The position numbers and the translations under genes were made by a program. Positions 8,588-15,593 of a DNA stretch of 18,990 nucleotides are shown here, piece by piece. Positions within the stretch are counted from its first letter, which is position 1, and each line of letters starts with the position of its first letter. Source of the stretch: JBNLAN01 sp050302175 (GTDB taxonomy: Bacteria; Pseudomonadota; Zetaproteobacteria; Mariprofundales; Mariprofundaceae); assembly GCA_050302175.1 (NCBI GenBank), contig JBNLAN010000017.1, positions 1-18,990 of the forward strand, written 5' to 3'. A model generated the notes under the pieces. It did not search any database. It was not told the origin of the DNA and worked only from the letters and a program-made list of their open reading frames with translations.

Positions 8588-8673
8588 GAATTTCACCCAT
8601 GGAACCACCATGCGTTTCAATCCGCGCCTTGCATCTCATCCGCAAAGCCGATGTCGGGGCCATGCAGAGTTTT

Positions 8674-8696
8674 TCAGGGGATCCTGAGGACTCAGG
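8674..8696. repeat. Two overlapping, mutually exclusive inverted repeats
   Basis: TCAGG-GGAT-CCTGA (8674-8687) and CCTGAG-GA-CTCAGG (8683-8696) share the arm CCTGA, so only one can form at a time. They lie about 65-85 bases upstream of the UPF0104 start. There is no T-tract behind them on the plus strand, so this is not a standard terminator. It could be an operator or chance. Confidence 0.35.
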
Positions 8697-8759
8697 GCCA
8701 GGCAAATAAATAAAGATTCAAACTTATCTTTATACAGTTGGCGTGCTACTTTGCCGTCC

Positions 8760-9698
8760 ATGAATCATCACCTGTTTTTTGTCTTCAAACTGTTGCTGAC
8801 CGCGGGCCTGCTCGTCGGCGTTGCAATGTTTGTCGATCTCTCCGATGTCTGGAACCGCATTCGCACCATTCACCCCGGCTGGCTGCTGGCAGCGTTGCTC
8901 TGCATGGTTTCGGGCTATATCGCATGCGGTGTGCGCTGGGCCTGGATTGCCGAAGGGCTCGGCATTGAAGTTTCGCGGCGGAAAAAAATTCAGCTCTATT
9001 TTCTCGGCATGTTCGCCAGCATGTTTTTGCCATCTACCATTGGCGGCGATGTGGTGCGCGGAGTGCTGCTGGCCAAGCGCGAGGGGCGCAAGGGCATGGG
9101 TATGCTGGCCGGCGCCAGCGTGATACTCGACCGGCTCAACGGCCTGTTCGCCCTCACGATACTGATTACTCTCTGCCTGCTGTTTTTCGAATGGCCTGCA
9201 ATCTGGTGGGCCAGCTGGCTGGCGGTCGTAGGCAGCATGTGGGGAGCCATGTTGCTGCTCCCGCTGCTCTATCAACGTCTGTTGCCTTTTGTTCCAGCCC
9301 GATTTGAGAAACTCAAAAGCCTGCCGCTGCTGGAGCCACGCTTCATCCGTCAGTGGTGGAAAAGCCTTCCCGTTTCCTTCGTATTTCAGGCCATCGTGGT
9401 ACAGGCGCATGTATTCCTCGGTACCGCTGTTGGCGTGGAGATGCCCTGGCCTGCTTACGCCATCATGATGGGACTGGTGGCACTCGCCACCATCGTGCCG
9501 GTCTCCCTGAACGGCTTCGGTATCCGCGAAGCCGGTTACGTGGGCTTCGCTGTCTATTTCGGTGCAGATGCCGGTGCTGTCACTGCAATGGCCGCCCTGT
9601 GGGTGATCGTGCTGGGTATCTCCTCGCTACCGGGCGCCATCGTGCTCTGGCGCATAGGCGGCTTCAGCAAGCTCCGACAGGAAAATCCCGGCGGATAA
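8760..9698 (+). CDS. UPF0104 / lysylphosphatidylglycerol synthase-type transmembrane protein
   Basis: 312 residues from ATG 8760 (an in-frame TTG at 8751 would add three). It is a multi-pass protein of the LPG_synthase_TM family, the membrane domain also found in MprF and AglD. Typical segments are LYFLGMFASMFLPSTIGGDV near 78-97, ASVILDRLNG near 119, and NGFGIREAGYVG around 256-267. It lacks the soluble lysyl-transferase domain of MprF, so it is more likely a lipid flippase or sugar-lipid partner. It is divergent from the ArnT-like/GT2 pair, and a role in the same envelope-glycolipid pathway is plausible but inferred. No strong Shine-Dalgarno is visible. Its stop is 6 bases from the stop of the convergent lipase gene. 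Confidence 0.87.
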   Translation: MNHHLFFVFKLLLTAGLLVGVAMFVDLSDVWNRIRTIHPGWLLAALLCMVSGYIACGVRWAWIAEGLGIEVSRRKKIQLYFLGMFASMFLPSTIGGDVVRGVLLAKREGRKGMGMLAGASVILDRLNGLFALTILITLCLLFFEWPAIWWASWLAVVGSMWGAMLLLPLLYQRLLPFVPARFEKLKSLPLLEPRFIRQWWKSLPVSFVFQAIVVQAHVFLGTAVGVEMPWPAYAIMMGLVALATIVPVSLNGFGIREAGYVGFAVYFGADAGAVTAMAALWVIVLGISSLPGAIVLWRIGGFSKLRQENPGG

Positions 9699-9704
9699 GT
9701 AGGC

Positions 9705-10808
9705 TCAATTGAGGCGGTAGGATTTCAGGGTCACTGGCCGATCCTCCAACACAGAGGCATTGATATCGAGCGTACGGCTGCCCGCCGGATGCCGGTCCAG
9801 CACCTGCACCGATTCGCCAACCTGCAAATTCTCAATCACCAGCGTGTGCCGCCCCTCCTCAAACATGGCGGTGCGCTCTTTGCAGCAGATGGCAAAACCG
9901 GTGTTGCGCTTTGCACCATTTTCGTTAAACCGGGTAACGGCCGAATCGGTGATGTGGACCGGCTCACCGCTGGAAGCATTGGATATCCGCACCCATAAAT
10001 CGCGTCGCGTTGGCATTTTCGCCAACACTTTCGGCAGCTTGCCATGGTTGAGAAACTCAAAAATAAAGTCGAACTCAGTCAAACGTTCGGCCAGAGTATG
10101 ATGATCGCCCGCCACACTCACATTCGGCACCCACGGCAGATAAGCCGAACCCGGATCGACCACAATATCGAATTCCGCAATCGAATTCCCTTCCACATAA
10201 ACATTCAGGGCGGAGACGCCTTCAAGCTCTGCACCATTTAACGAATTCAGCTGCCAGAGGAAGTCACTGCCCGGCTGCATCTCCTGCGCCTGCGCATTAC
10301 CTAGCGAACTCACACTGGAGAGCCCGACCAGCACATTGGCAGCATAGGTGCCGAAATGCGGCGTGGAGAGGAACACAACGCGCCGCAGCGGCACTTCGGG
10401 ATGATGCCGCAGCAACTGCCGAACCAGCAAACCACCCATGCTATGCGCCACCACATCGACTTTCCTGAATTGCGACAGGTACAGGTCCAGCTGCTCTTCG
10501 AGCACTTCGATGGGAGGATACGGGTAGGGCATCAGCCCGGTACGATAGGTGTAGAAAAAGATATCCCTGCCCAGACGATGTTCCATCCTGATTAATTCAT
10601 CGGCCTTGGGCCAGGTAAACTCATCGCCATTCCAGCCGTGCAGCAGAACAAGCGGTACAGCATCGGGATAATCGCGCTGCAGCAAATGATCGATCTGTTC
10701 CCAGTCGGACCATAAATCCTGCTGTACCTCGGCAGTTGTCCTGACCGTACAGCCCGTCATCAACAGTGCGCCGCAAAAGAGCAGGGAAGCCAGAGTCTTT
10801 GCTAACAT
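9705..10808 (-). CDS. Lipoprotein with alpha/beta-hydrolase (lipase/PGAP1-like) domain
   Basis: 367 residues from ATG 10808. The signal peptide ends in a lipobox LLMTGC, so Cys20 should be lipidated. The hydrolase domain has LLHGWNG near 55-61 (oxyanion region), nucleophile elbow AHSMGG (Ser123), STPHFG as in triacylglycerol lipases and PGAP1-like enzymes, and a candidate catalytic histidine in GDHHTLAERL. The last ~100 residues are beta-rich and may be a separate accessory domain. The likely role is esterase or lipase activity at the inner face of the outer membrane; substrate unknown. The frame extends upstream to 10970 but would run into yciB and precede the signal peptide, so the shorter start is chosen. 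No Shine-Dalgarno is evident, and a CGCAA/TTGCG stem lies just before the start. Confidence 0.87.
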   Translation of the reverse strand: MLAKTLASLLFCGALLMTGCTVRTTAEVQQDLWSDWEQIDHLLQRDYPDAVPLVLLHGWNGDEFTWPKADELIRMEHRLGRDIFFYTYRTGLMPYPYPPIEVLEEQLDLYLSQFRKVDVVAHSMGGLLVRQLLRHHPEVPLRRVVFLSTPHFGTYAANVLVGLSSVSSLGNAQAQEMQPGSDFLWQLNSLNGAELEGVSALNVYVEGNSIAEFDIVVDPGSAYLPWVPNVSVAGDHHTLAERLTEFDFIFEFLNHGKLPKVLAKMPTRRDLWVRISNASSGEPVHITDSAVTRFNENGAKRNTGFAICCKERTAMFEEGRHTLVIENLQVGESVQVLDRHPAGSRTLDINASVLEDRPVTLKSYRLN

Positions 10809-10894
10809 GCGCAAAATGCTTGCGTAAAGATTCCCCTCTGCCAAGGAGTTTTTCCTGCCTTCAAGAATCCGAAAGCACCGTATAGAGTTGGCAG

Positions 10895-11440
10895 ATGAAA
10901 TTTCTTTTCGACTTCTTCCCGATACTGCTCTTTTTCGCAGTCTACAAAATATACGATATCTACACCGCAACCGCAGTGCTGATCGCCGCCTGTGTCGTGC
11001 AGGTCACCGGGTTCTGGCTAAAGAATCGCCGCTTCGAGACAGCACATATCGTCACGCTGACACTGGTCCTGGTGTTTGGCGGCGCCACCCTGCTGCTGCA
11101 CGATGAGATGTTCATCAAATGGAAGCTGACTGTGCTCTACTGGCTGTTTGCAGCTGCCTGCATCGGCTCGCAATTCATCGGCAGCAAATGTCTGATTGAG
11201 CGCATGATGGGCAGCCAGTTCGCCCTGCCGTCAGAGATATGGATCAGGCTGAACATGGCCTGGGCCACCTTCTTCATGATTATCGGTGTGCTCAACCTTT
11301 ATGTGGTGTACAACTTCGACACCGACACCTGGGTCAACTTCAAACTATTCGGCGTGATGGGGCTGATGCTGGCCTTCACCATCGCACAAGCGATATACGT
11401 CATGCCCTATCTTGAAACCGATCCGGCAGCAGATGAGTAA
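10895..11440 (+). CDS. yciB: Inner membrane-spanning protein YciB (septation protein A)
   Basis: 181 residues, the normal YciB length, with about five hydrophobic spans. The N-terminus MKFLFDFFPILLFFAVYK is diagnostic, as are FIKWKLTVLYWLF, a RLNMAWATFF segment, and TDTWVNFKLFG near 145-155. YciB is an inner-membrane protein tied to envelope synthesis and cell elongation or division in Enterobacteria; its biochemical role is not settled. It is the first gene of a tightly packed plus-strand set (cupin, 75-residue membrane protein, 59-residue Cys protein) and is divergent from the lipase gene, with 86 bases between. A TATAGA-like box lies about 13 bases before the ATG, but I cannot define a promoter. 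Confidence 0.95.
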   Translation: MKFLFDFFPILLFFAVYKIYDIYTATAVLIAACVVQVTGFWLKNRRFETAHIVTLTLVLVFGGATLLLHDEMFIKWKLTVLYWLFAAACIGSQFIGSKCLIERMMGSQFALPSEIWIRLNMAWATFFMIIGVLNLYVVYNFDTDTWVNFKLFGVMGLMLAFTIAQAIYVMPYLETDPAADE

Positions 11441-11711
11441 CAGCATCCATATCCGTCGTGGAATCGGAAGCGAAACATTGACGAGCATCGGCGCATTCGG
11501 CTGGCCGATCTGGGAAAAAGAGGCCTCGATTTTCCCCTGGACCTACGACGCCTCCGAAACCTGCTATTTCCTCGAAGGTGACGTGGTGGTCATCCCGGAA
11601 GGCGGCGAGCCGATGCAGATGGGCGCAGGCGACCTGGTCACTTTCCCGGCCGGCATGCGCTACACCTGGGAGATTCGCAAGGCGGTCCGTAAACACTACC
11701 GCTTCGAGTAG
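11433..11711 (+). CDS. Small cupin-domain protein (EutQ/DUF861-like)
   Basis: 92 residues from ATG 11433, which overlaps the end of yciB by 8 bases; an in-frame TTG further upstream is less likely. The single cupin barrel is recognised from FPWTYDASETCYFLEGDVVV, VIPEGGEPMQMGAGDLVTFP and AGMRYTWEI, the pattern of small DUF861-type cupins. The usual first-motif histidines are replaced (YDASETCYFLEG), so a typical metal-binding site is not obvious. It is probably cytoplasmic. Overlap with yciB indicates co-translation. Ligand and function are unknown. Confidence 0.85.
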   Translation: MSNSIHIRRGIGSETLTSIGAFGWPIWEKEASIFPWTYDASETCYFLEGDVVVIPEGGEPMQMGAGDLVTFPAGMRYTWEIRKAVRKHYRFE

Positions 11712-11715
11712 CGAG

Positions 11716-11943
11716 ATGAGACTGCTCGATCGCATCAGCTACGGCACCCTGATCGCCTTTACCGTTCTGATGGCTGTTGCCCCGATCTACCCTGTGCCCC
11801 ATTTGTGGGAGAAGATCGGCATGTTGTTCACCGGTACGCTCTCCCGCCCCATCGATATCTTCGATCTTTTCTGGCACCTATTTCCGGCCATCCTGCTGGG
11901 TCTTAAGTTCTGGCGGGATCGCCAGCCTAAAAAAAACCCATGA
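11716..11943 (+). CDS. Small two-span membrane protein, conserved but uncharacterised
   Basis: 75 residues from ATG 11716, four bases after the cupin stop. Two hydrophobic helices lie at about 10-29 and 50-64, separated by the segment PHLWEKIGMLFTGTLSRPID, which resembles short conserved proteins often labelled 'RND transporter' in databases. That label is not supported by size: it is far too short for an RND pump. It probably sits in the inner membrane. Its stop overlaps the next ATG (ATGA), implying coupled translation with the cysteine protein. Confidence 0.75.
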   Translation: MRLLDRISYGTLIAFTVLMAVAPIYPVPHLWEKIGMLFTGTLSRPIDIFDLFWHLFPAILLGLKFWRDRQPKKNP

Positions 11944-12119
11944 GCTGGGGCTGCCCGCACGAAGAGAACGGCCAGTGCCGCAAGGTTCCGGGCAAGTCGT
12001 GCGAACCGGGCATGAAAGGCTGCGTGCTCTCCGGCAAGTTCCGTTTCAGCAGCGAAGAGAAAAACATTTCACGTCACGTGAAAAACAAGGGGAAGGGAAA
12101 CGACCCTTCCGAGCAATAA
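11940..12119 (+). CDS. 59-residue cysteine-motif protein, function unknown
   Basis: A short gene starting in a 4-base ATGA overlap with the preceding membrane protein. The N-terminal half carries four cysteines in a C-x7-C-x7-C-x6-C spacing (Cys5, 13, 21, 28) with a nearby His7: WGCPHEENGQC, then GKSC, then GMKGC. The tail is lysine-rich and polar. The spacing suggests a zinc or iron-sulfur site, but this is inference. I have an impression of similar short proteins with the CPHE...MKGC pattern in other proteobacteria, so it is probably a real family. It is the last gene of the yciB set and converges on the 286-residue secreted protein, with a 7-base gap. Confidence 0.72.
   Translation: MSWGCPHEENGQCRKVPGKSCEPGMKGCVLSGKFRFSSEEKNISRHVKNKGKGNDPSEQ
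12081..12110 (-). terminator. Likely Rho-independent terminator for the minus-strand M48 operon
   Basis: On the minus strand, GGAAGGG-TCGTTT-CCCTTCC (12110-12091) forms a perfect 7-base stem, followed after CCTTG by five T's. It lies 17 bases past the stop of the 286-residue gene, inside the coding end of the convergent cysteine-protein gene. Confidence 0.5.
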
Positions 12120-12126
12120 ATCCCGA

Positions 12127-12987
12127 CTACTTCAACTGCATGCGGTAACGACTGACATTCATACCGCCCATATCCCCCGACATGCCGCCCGTGCCTGAAA
12201 AAGAGCCGGAGATCTTGCTCTTCATTGTCATCTCGACCCACATCCCCTGCTCCAGATCGAAGATCGCATCGGCCTTACCGGCTGTTTTTGTATCCATGCC
12301 ACCAGCCATGCCGCTGGATTTCGTCTGTGCCCGTGTGCGCACCGAGAAGTAGGCCAGCCCCTGGCTGATCTCCTCCAGCGTGTATTCCGTTTTAACCACG
12401 GTCTGCGATTTCATCATTGGGCTGCTACCAAGATCGGATTTTTCCGTCGTCTCGAAAAAGTCGCCGACACTTAACCTCCCCTCAGGCAGCTCGGGAAACC
12501 AGAACACCCCCCGCTGCATTGCTTTCGCTACCATATCCCTCGATTGCTTCATCATATCGGCATATTGCGCCGGCATATTCGCCAGTTGCTCTTTAGGAAT
12601 CGGCGGCATGGCCGAACCGCTGTGCTTGATGTTACGCAGTTCGCCTGATGAATGCATATCGGCGGTATAGAGGAGTTTACCGTAATCCATACCACCCTCG
12701 CTGTTCGCCGAGTGTTGGACGATGCGTCCCTCGATCTTCACCCACCCTTTGCGATCACCCTTCATCACACGATAACGCACTGTATAGCTGCTCTGGTTGG
12801 TCGATTCGCCACCCATGGCGGCTGTTGATTTGAACTGGCTGACCACATCCGCCTGCCACACCTGCCCCGGCTTCATCTTGTAGGAGAGTGTGCAGGAGTC
12901 GGAAGCCACGGCAACGCCACTGAAAAACAGCGCCAGTGTAATGATGGTGAGTTTGAATATTGAGCCTTTCATCATTGAAGCTTTCAT
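12127..12987 (-). CDS. Secreted protein of unknown function, methionine/glycine-rich C-terminus
   Basis: 286 residues. A signal peptide covers about residues 1-28 (hydrophobic ITLALFFSGVAVA, then S-D), so it is exported to the periplasm or beyond. The mature part is mostly beta-like, with repeated patterns such as YTVRYRVMKGDRKGWVKIEG and VGDFFETTEKSDLG. The C-terminus is rich in Gly, Ser and Met (MAGGMD, then GTGGMSGDMGGMNV). Met clusters can bind copper or silver, but this is only suggestive. The ATG overlaps the stop of the M48 protease gene by 4 bases and has an AAGGAAGG ribosome site, so the two are co-translated and probably work together. A second start at MMKGS is possible. I do not recognise the family. 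Confidence 0.8.
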   Translation of the reverse strand: MKASMMKGSIFKLTIITLALFFSGVAVASDSCTLSYKMKPGQVWQADVVSQFKSTAAMGGESTNQSSYTVRYRVMKGDRKGWVKIEGRIVQHSANSEGGMDYGKLLYTADMHSSGELRNIKHSGSAMPPIPKEQLANMPAQYADMMKQSRDMVAKAMQRGVFWFPELPEGRLSVGDFFETTEKSDLGSSPMMKSQTVVKTEYTLEEISQGLAYFSVRTRAQTKSSGMAGGMDTKTAGKADAIFDLEQGMWVEMTMKSKISGSFSGTGGMSGDMGGMNVSRYRMQLK

Positions 12988-14414
12988 CGTGCTGCCTTCC
13001 TTTTCAGCATCTTGAGCTTGCGCTCGATCGATCCCTTCTCCGATTTGGGCGCGTATTTGAGATAACTGCGATAGGCATCGACGGCTTCAGGATAACGTTC
13101 CCAATCTTCATAGAGCTCGCCCAAGCCATGGTAAGCCGGGCCGTAAGTTTTCTGCCGCTTTATGGCATCGCGATAGAGCTTCTCGGCTTTTCTCTTCTCC
13201 GCCTCACTGGCCCCGAAAGCAAAGTCACCCATGCTGCTTTTCGCCAAACCATAACTGATGCCTGCCGACTCAATCCCGGCATCGTGCAACAGCGCGTAGT
13301 GGCGCCTGGCTTCTTCGTATCGCCCATCACTCAGGGCTGCCTCCGCCTTCGGCAGCAACGTCTTTTTCATGAACGCCTGATAAGGTGCTGCAGCTTTATC
13401 GCTGCCGTGCTCGGCTGTGGCTTCACGCACCTCTTTCATGCCGGTGAGTTTGGAAACGAATTCGGCACGGGCATGCGGCACCACGCCAATGGTCTGCACC
13501 AGTCCGGAGGCCCCCATCGATTGGCGCATGCGCTGCATATTCATCTCCATCAAGGTATTCATCTGGCTGAGCTGCTGCGCCATCGGCCCCAGCATCTGCT
13601 CCCGCGCCTTCGCCTGCTCATTCTGCATGTGCGCCACCTTGGCCCAGCCCTCGCGTGCCTGTGATGCATCATATCCGGCCAGCGCCAGATACTGCATCCC
13701 CTGCGCATCGGCCACCGGCTCGAACTGCTGGCGCGGATCGATTTTAGCACCGCTCTCATCGACCGGCGGGATACTCTCGACCACATCCTTCATGCTGTAG
13801 TAACCGGAGCGAGCCGCCTCGATCGCGGCCATCTTCTTCATCGTCTCGCCGTAGCTCGCCTCCCCTTGCATCAGTTTCTCGCTCTCCTCGATGCCCTTGT
13901 AATCGGCAGCATAATCGACCGCCACATCCATGAGGCCACTGAGCATGGCCCCGGCAATGGCCATATTTCTCTGTTTGCGCTCGGCCGCCTTGATTCTCTG
14001 GTGCATATCGATGTAGTAGCCTTCCGCCACATGCGCCACCTCGTGCGACAGCACGGTGGCCAGCTGCGCCTCATTCTTCATGGCATAGAGAAGGCTCGTG
14101 GTCATCACGATATGGCCGTCGGCATAGGAGAAGAGTTCGGGTTCGGCGGCTTCAATAACGGTGACAGAAAGTGTCACACCGGCGGGCAGGGCTTTGCCTT
14201 TGGGTAGCAGCTTTTTCGCAACCGCGTTGACATAACCGACCACGGCCGGATCACTCACAATCGGCCGCTCGCTCAAATCCTTACCATAGGTTTCGCTCGC
14301 CTCGGTAATCAACGCCCTGCCATCATCGTTGACCTCCAGTGCCTGCACCGGCACCGACATCAATGCCAATATCGCCAGCCACCCCATCCACCGCCAATTC
14401 CTGCTGTATCGCAT
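12984..14414 (-). CDS. M48-family metalloprotease with C-terminal TPR-like repeats (BepA/LoiP-like)
   Basis: 476 residues from ATG 14414, which has a GGGAGG ribosome site; a longer frame to 14492 is rejected because it precedes the signal peptide (cleavage about VQA|LE, residues 25/26). The catalytic motif is HEVAH (His124, Glu125, His128), and the third ligand is probably Glu232 in EPVAD, matching the ExxAD signature followed by G and AGYD. The gap between the two motifs is ~100 residues, longer than I recall for BepA, and contains a hydrophobic stretch. The C-terminus (~360-465) has helical repeats, including AYHGLGELYEDWERYPEAV, typical of TPRs. Expected location is the periplasm. BepA-type enzymes process or rescue outer-membrane proteins; a similar role is inferred. 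It is coupled to the secreted Met-rich protein downstream. Confidence 0.9.
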   Translation of the reverse strand: MRYSRNWRWMGWLAILALMSVPVQALEVNDDGRALITEASETYGKDLSERPIVSDPAVVGYVNAVAKKLLPKGKALPAGVTLSVTVIEAAEPELFSYADGHIVMTTSLLYAMKNEAQLATVLSHEVAHVAEGYYIDMHQRIKAAERKQRNMAIAGAMLSGLMDVAVDYAADYKGIEESEKLMQGEASYGETMKKMAAIEAARSGYYSMKDVVESIPPVDESGAKIDPRQQFEPVADAQGMQYLALAGYDASQAREGWAKVAHMQNEQAKAREQMLGPMAQQLSQMNTLMEMNMQRMRQSMGASGLVQTIGVVPHARAEFVSKLTGMKEVREATAEHGSDKAAAPYQAFMKKTLLPKAEAALSDGRYEEARRHYALLHDAGIESAGISYGLAKSSMGDFAFGASEAEKRKAEKLYRDAIKRQKTYGPAYHGLGELYEDWERYPEAVDAYRSYLKYAPKSEKGSIERKLKMLKRKAAR

Positions 14415-14445
14415 ACCTGCCTCCCGCTCCGAAAGGATCACTGCC

Positions 14446-14454
14446 ATTATAGCA
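14446..14454 (-). promoter_or_regulatory. Extended -10 promoter for the M48 protease operon
   Basis: The minus strand reads TGC-TATAAT, a perfect extended -10, with no good -35 needed or seen. A transcription start near 14439 would leave a ~25-base leader that includes the GGGAGG ribosome site of the M48 gene. Confidence 0.55.
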
Positions 14455-14472
14455 AAGCCTTGCGGGGCTGGC

Positions 14473-14490
14473 GCCGGAGTTCGTTCCGGC
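14473..14490. repeat. Stem-loop between the BASS transporter stop and the M48 promoter
   Basis: GCCGGA-GTTCGT-TCCGGC on the plus strand is a perfect 6-base GC-rich stem. It lies 14 bases past the transporter stop on its coding strand but has no T-run, so it could be a transcript-end stabiliser or a Rho-dependent end, not a classical terminator. Confidence 0.4.
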
Positions 14491-14503
14491 ACTGGGAATG
14501 TGC

Positions 14504-15451
14504 TTATAAGGCTCCTGGCGGTGCGGGTGCCTGCAGATGGCGGTGCAATGCACGGCTTAATCCGGCAGCAGTCAAAATGGCCCAGATGGCAAACAGCGCC
14601 CCGGGCAGTGCCGCCTCCGGCTCGAAGTGTTTCAGCGCCAGCATCACACCAAGTCCGGCATTCTGCATGCCGATCTCGATACTCATGGTCACCCGCCAGC
14701 TAAATTCGAAGCGACAGGCGGTGGCGATTACCCAGCCGAGCAGATAGCCCAGACCATTCACCAGCACCACCAGTGCCACCGTGAGGCCGGAGAGAGAAGC
14801 GATACGCCCCGCATTCGCCGCCACCACAAAACCGACAATCAGCAGGATGGCAATCGCGGCGAGCCCCGGGGCAATCTCCTCCGCTCTTTTCTCGAATCCG
14901 TGCAATCGCGGACGCAGAGCCATACCGACGCCGAGCGGCACCACCACGGTGAGGAGAATGGTCTGCATCATCGGCCAGAAAGGAATCTCGAGAATCCGGC
15001 CTCCGAGCAGCTCCACCAGCAGCGGGGTGAACAACGGGGAGAGCATGGTGGCGATCATGGTCATGGCGATGGAGAAGGCCACCGCCCCCCCGGCGAGGTA
15101 GGTGATCACATTGCTGGCCATTGCGCCCGGCGCACAGCCGACAATCACAAAACCCAGCGCCAGGGCAGGGCTAAGCCCTTGTGCGAGCACCAGCGTTGCG
15201 GCTGCAAATCCGAGCAGCGGCATCACTGTATATTGCGTGACCACGCCGATGGTAATGCGTCCCGGATGCTTAAGCGCCGCCTTTGCCTCCTCGGGATGCA
15301 GTACCAGTCCGAGTGCAAACATGGTGGCGGCAAAGGCCCACTGGATATCCGTCTTGCTGAACACGAGGAACAGCGGCGGGTAGAAGTAGGCTGCCACGGA
15401 GGCGGCCAGCGCCAGCGGCGCAAGATTGTCGGAGAGCCATCGCCAGATCAT
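14504..15451 (-). CDS. Bile acid:sodium symporter (BASS) family transporter
   Basis: 315 residues with about ten hydrophobic spans, the usual size. Family signatures include ATMFALGLVLHPEE near 43-55, GFVIVGCAPGAMASNVITYL around 99-118 (the conserved CAPGA/N crossover region), and the late SIEIGMQNAGLGVMLALKHF near 256-275 (E-x-GMQN, the second crossover). Members import organic anions with sodium. Bacterial members carry bile acids, pantoate or 2-keto acids, so the name does not fix the substrate. It is divergent from the DUF2799 lipoprotein gene with 142 bases between. It is probably not in one operon with the M48 gene, because an extended -10 lies in the gap. Confidence 0.92.
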   Translation of the reverse strand: MIWRWLSDNLAPLALAASVAAYFYPPLFLVFSKTDIQWAFAATMFALGLVLHPEEAKAALKHPGRITIGVVTQYTVMPLLGFAAATLVLAQGLSPALALGFVIVGCAPGAMASNVITYLAGGAVAFSIAMTMIATMLSPLFTPLLVELLGGRILEIPFWPMMQTILLTVVVPLGVGMALRPRLHGFEKRAEEIAPGLAAIAILLIVGFVVAANAGRIASLSGLTVALVVLVNGLGYLLGWVIATACRFEFSWRVTMSIEIGMQNAGLGVMLALKHFEPEAALPGALFAIWAILTAAGLSRALHRHLQAPAPPGAL

Positions 15452-15593
15452 GGCCTATTTCTAACCAGGCTCGCCTGCCGGAACCACGATTTTCTCGTAA
15501 GGAGCAAACATTGCCACCCGGCAAGGGATGCCTGCGCCTTGCCGCACTCCGGCATCGCGGGCATTCTCACCCCAACACATTGGAGGCATAGCT

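Larger units (their letters stand above)
8400..8759. other. Non-coding divergent region with structured repeats
   Basis: 360 bases between the ArnT-like gene and the UPF0104 gene. Short frames on both strands have no start signal or recognisable domain, so I call it non-coding. The left half holds a compact set of palindromes and direct repeats (8437-8590). The right part has two overlapping inverted repeats (8674-8696). The last 60 bases before the plus-strand gene are AT-rich and probably contain its promoter, but no clear -35/-10 pair is visible. Confidence 0.6.

Noticed and set aside
8412..8705. Minus-strand frames of 97 and 65 codons in the ArnT-UPF0104 gap
   Set aside because: No ribosome site or domain. 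The region is dominated by palindromes and repeats, which better explain it.
8730..9410. 226-codon minus-strand frame
   Set aside because: Shadow of the UPF0104 membrane protein; low-complexity Q/H/A-rich translation.
15520..15543. GGCAAG/CTTGCC stem in the BASS-DUF2799 gap
   Set aside because: Six-base stem with a 12-base loop; no supporting context for a riboswitch or operator.
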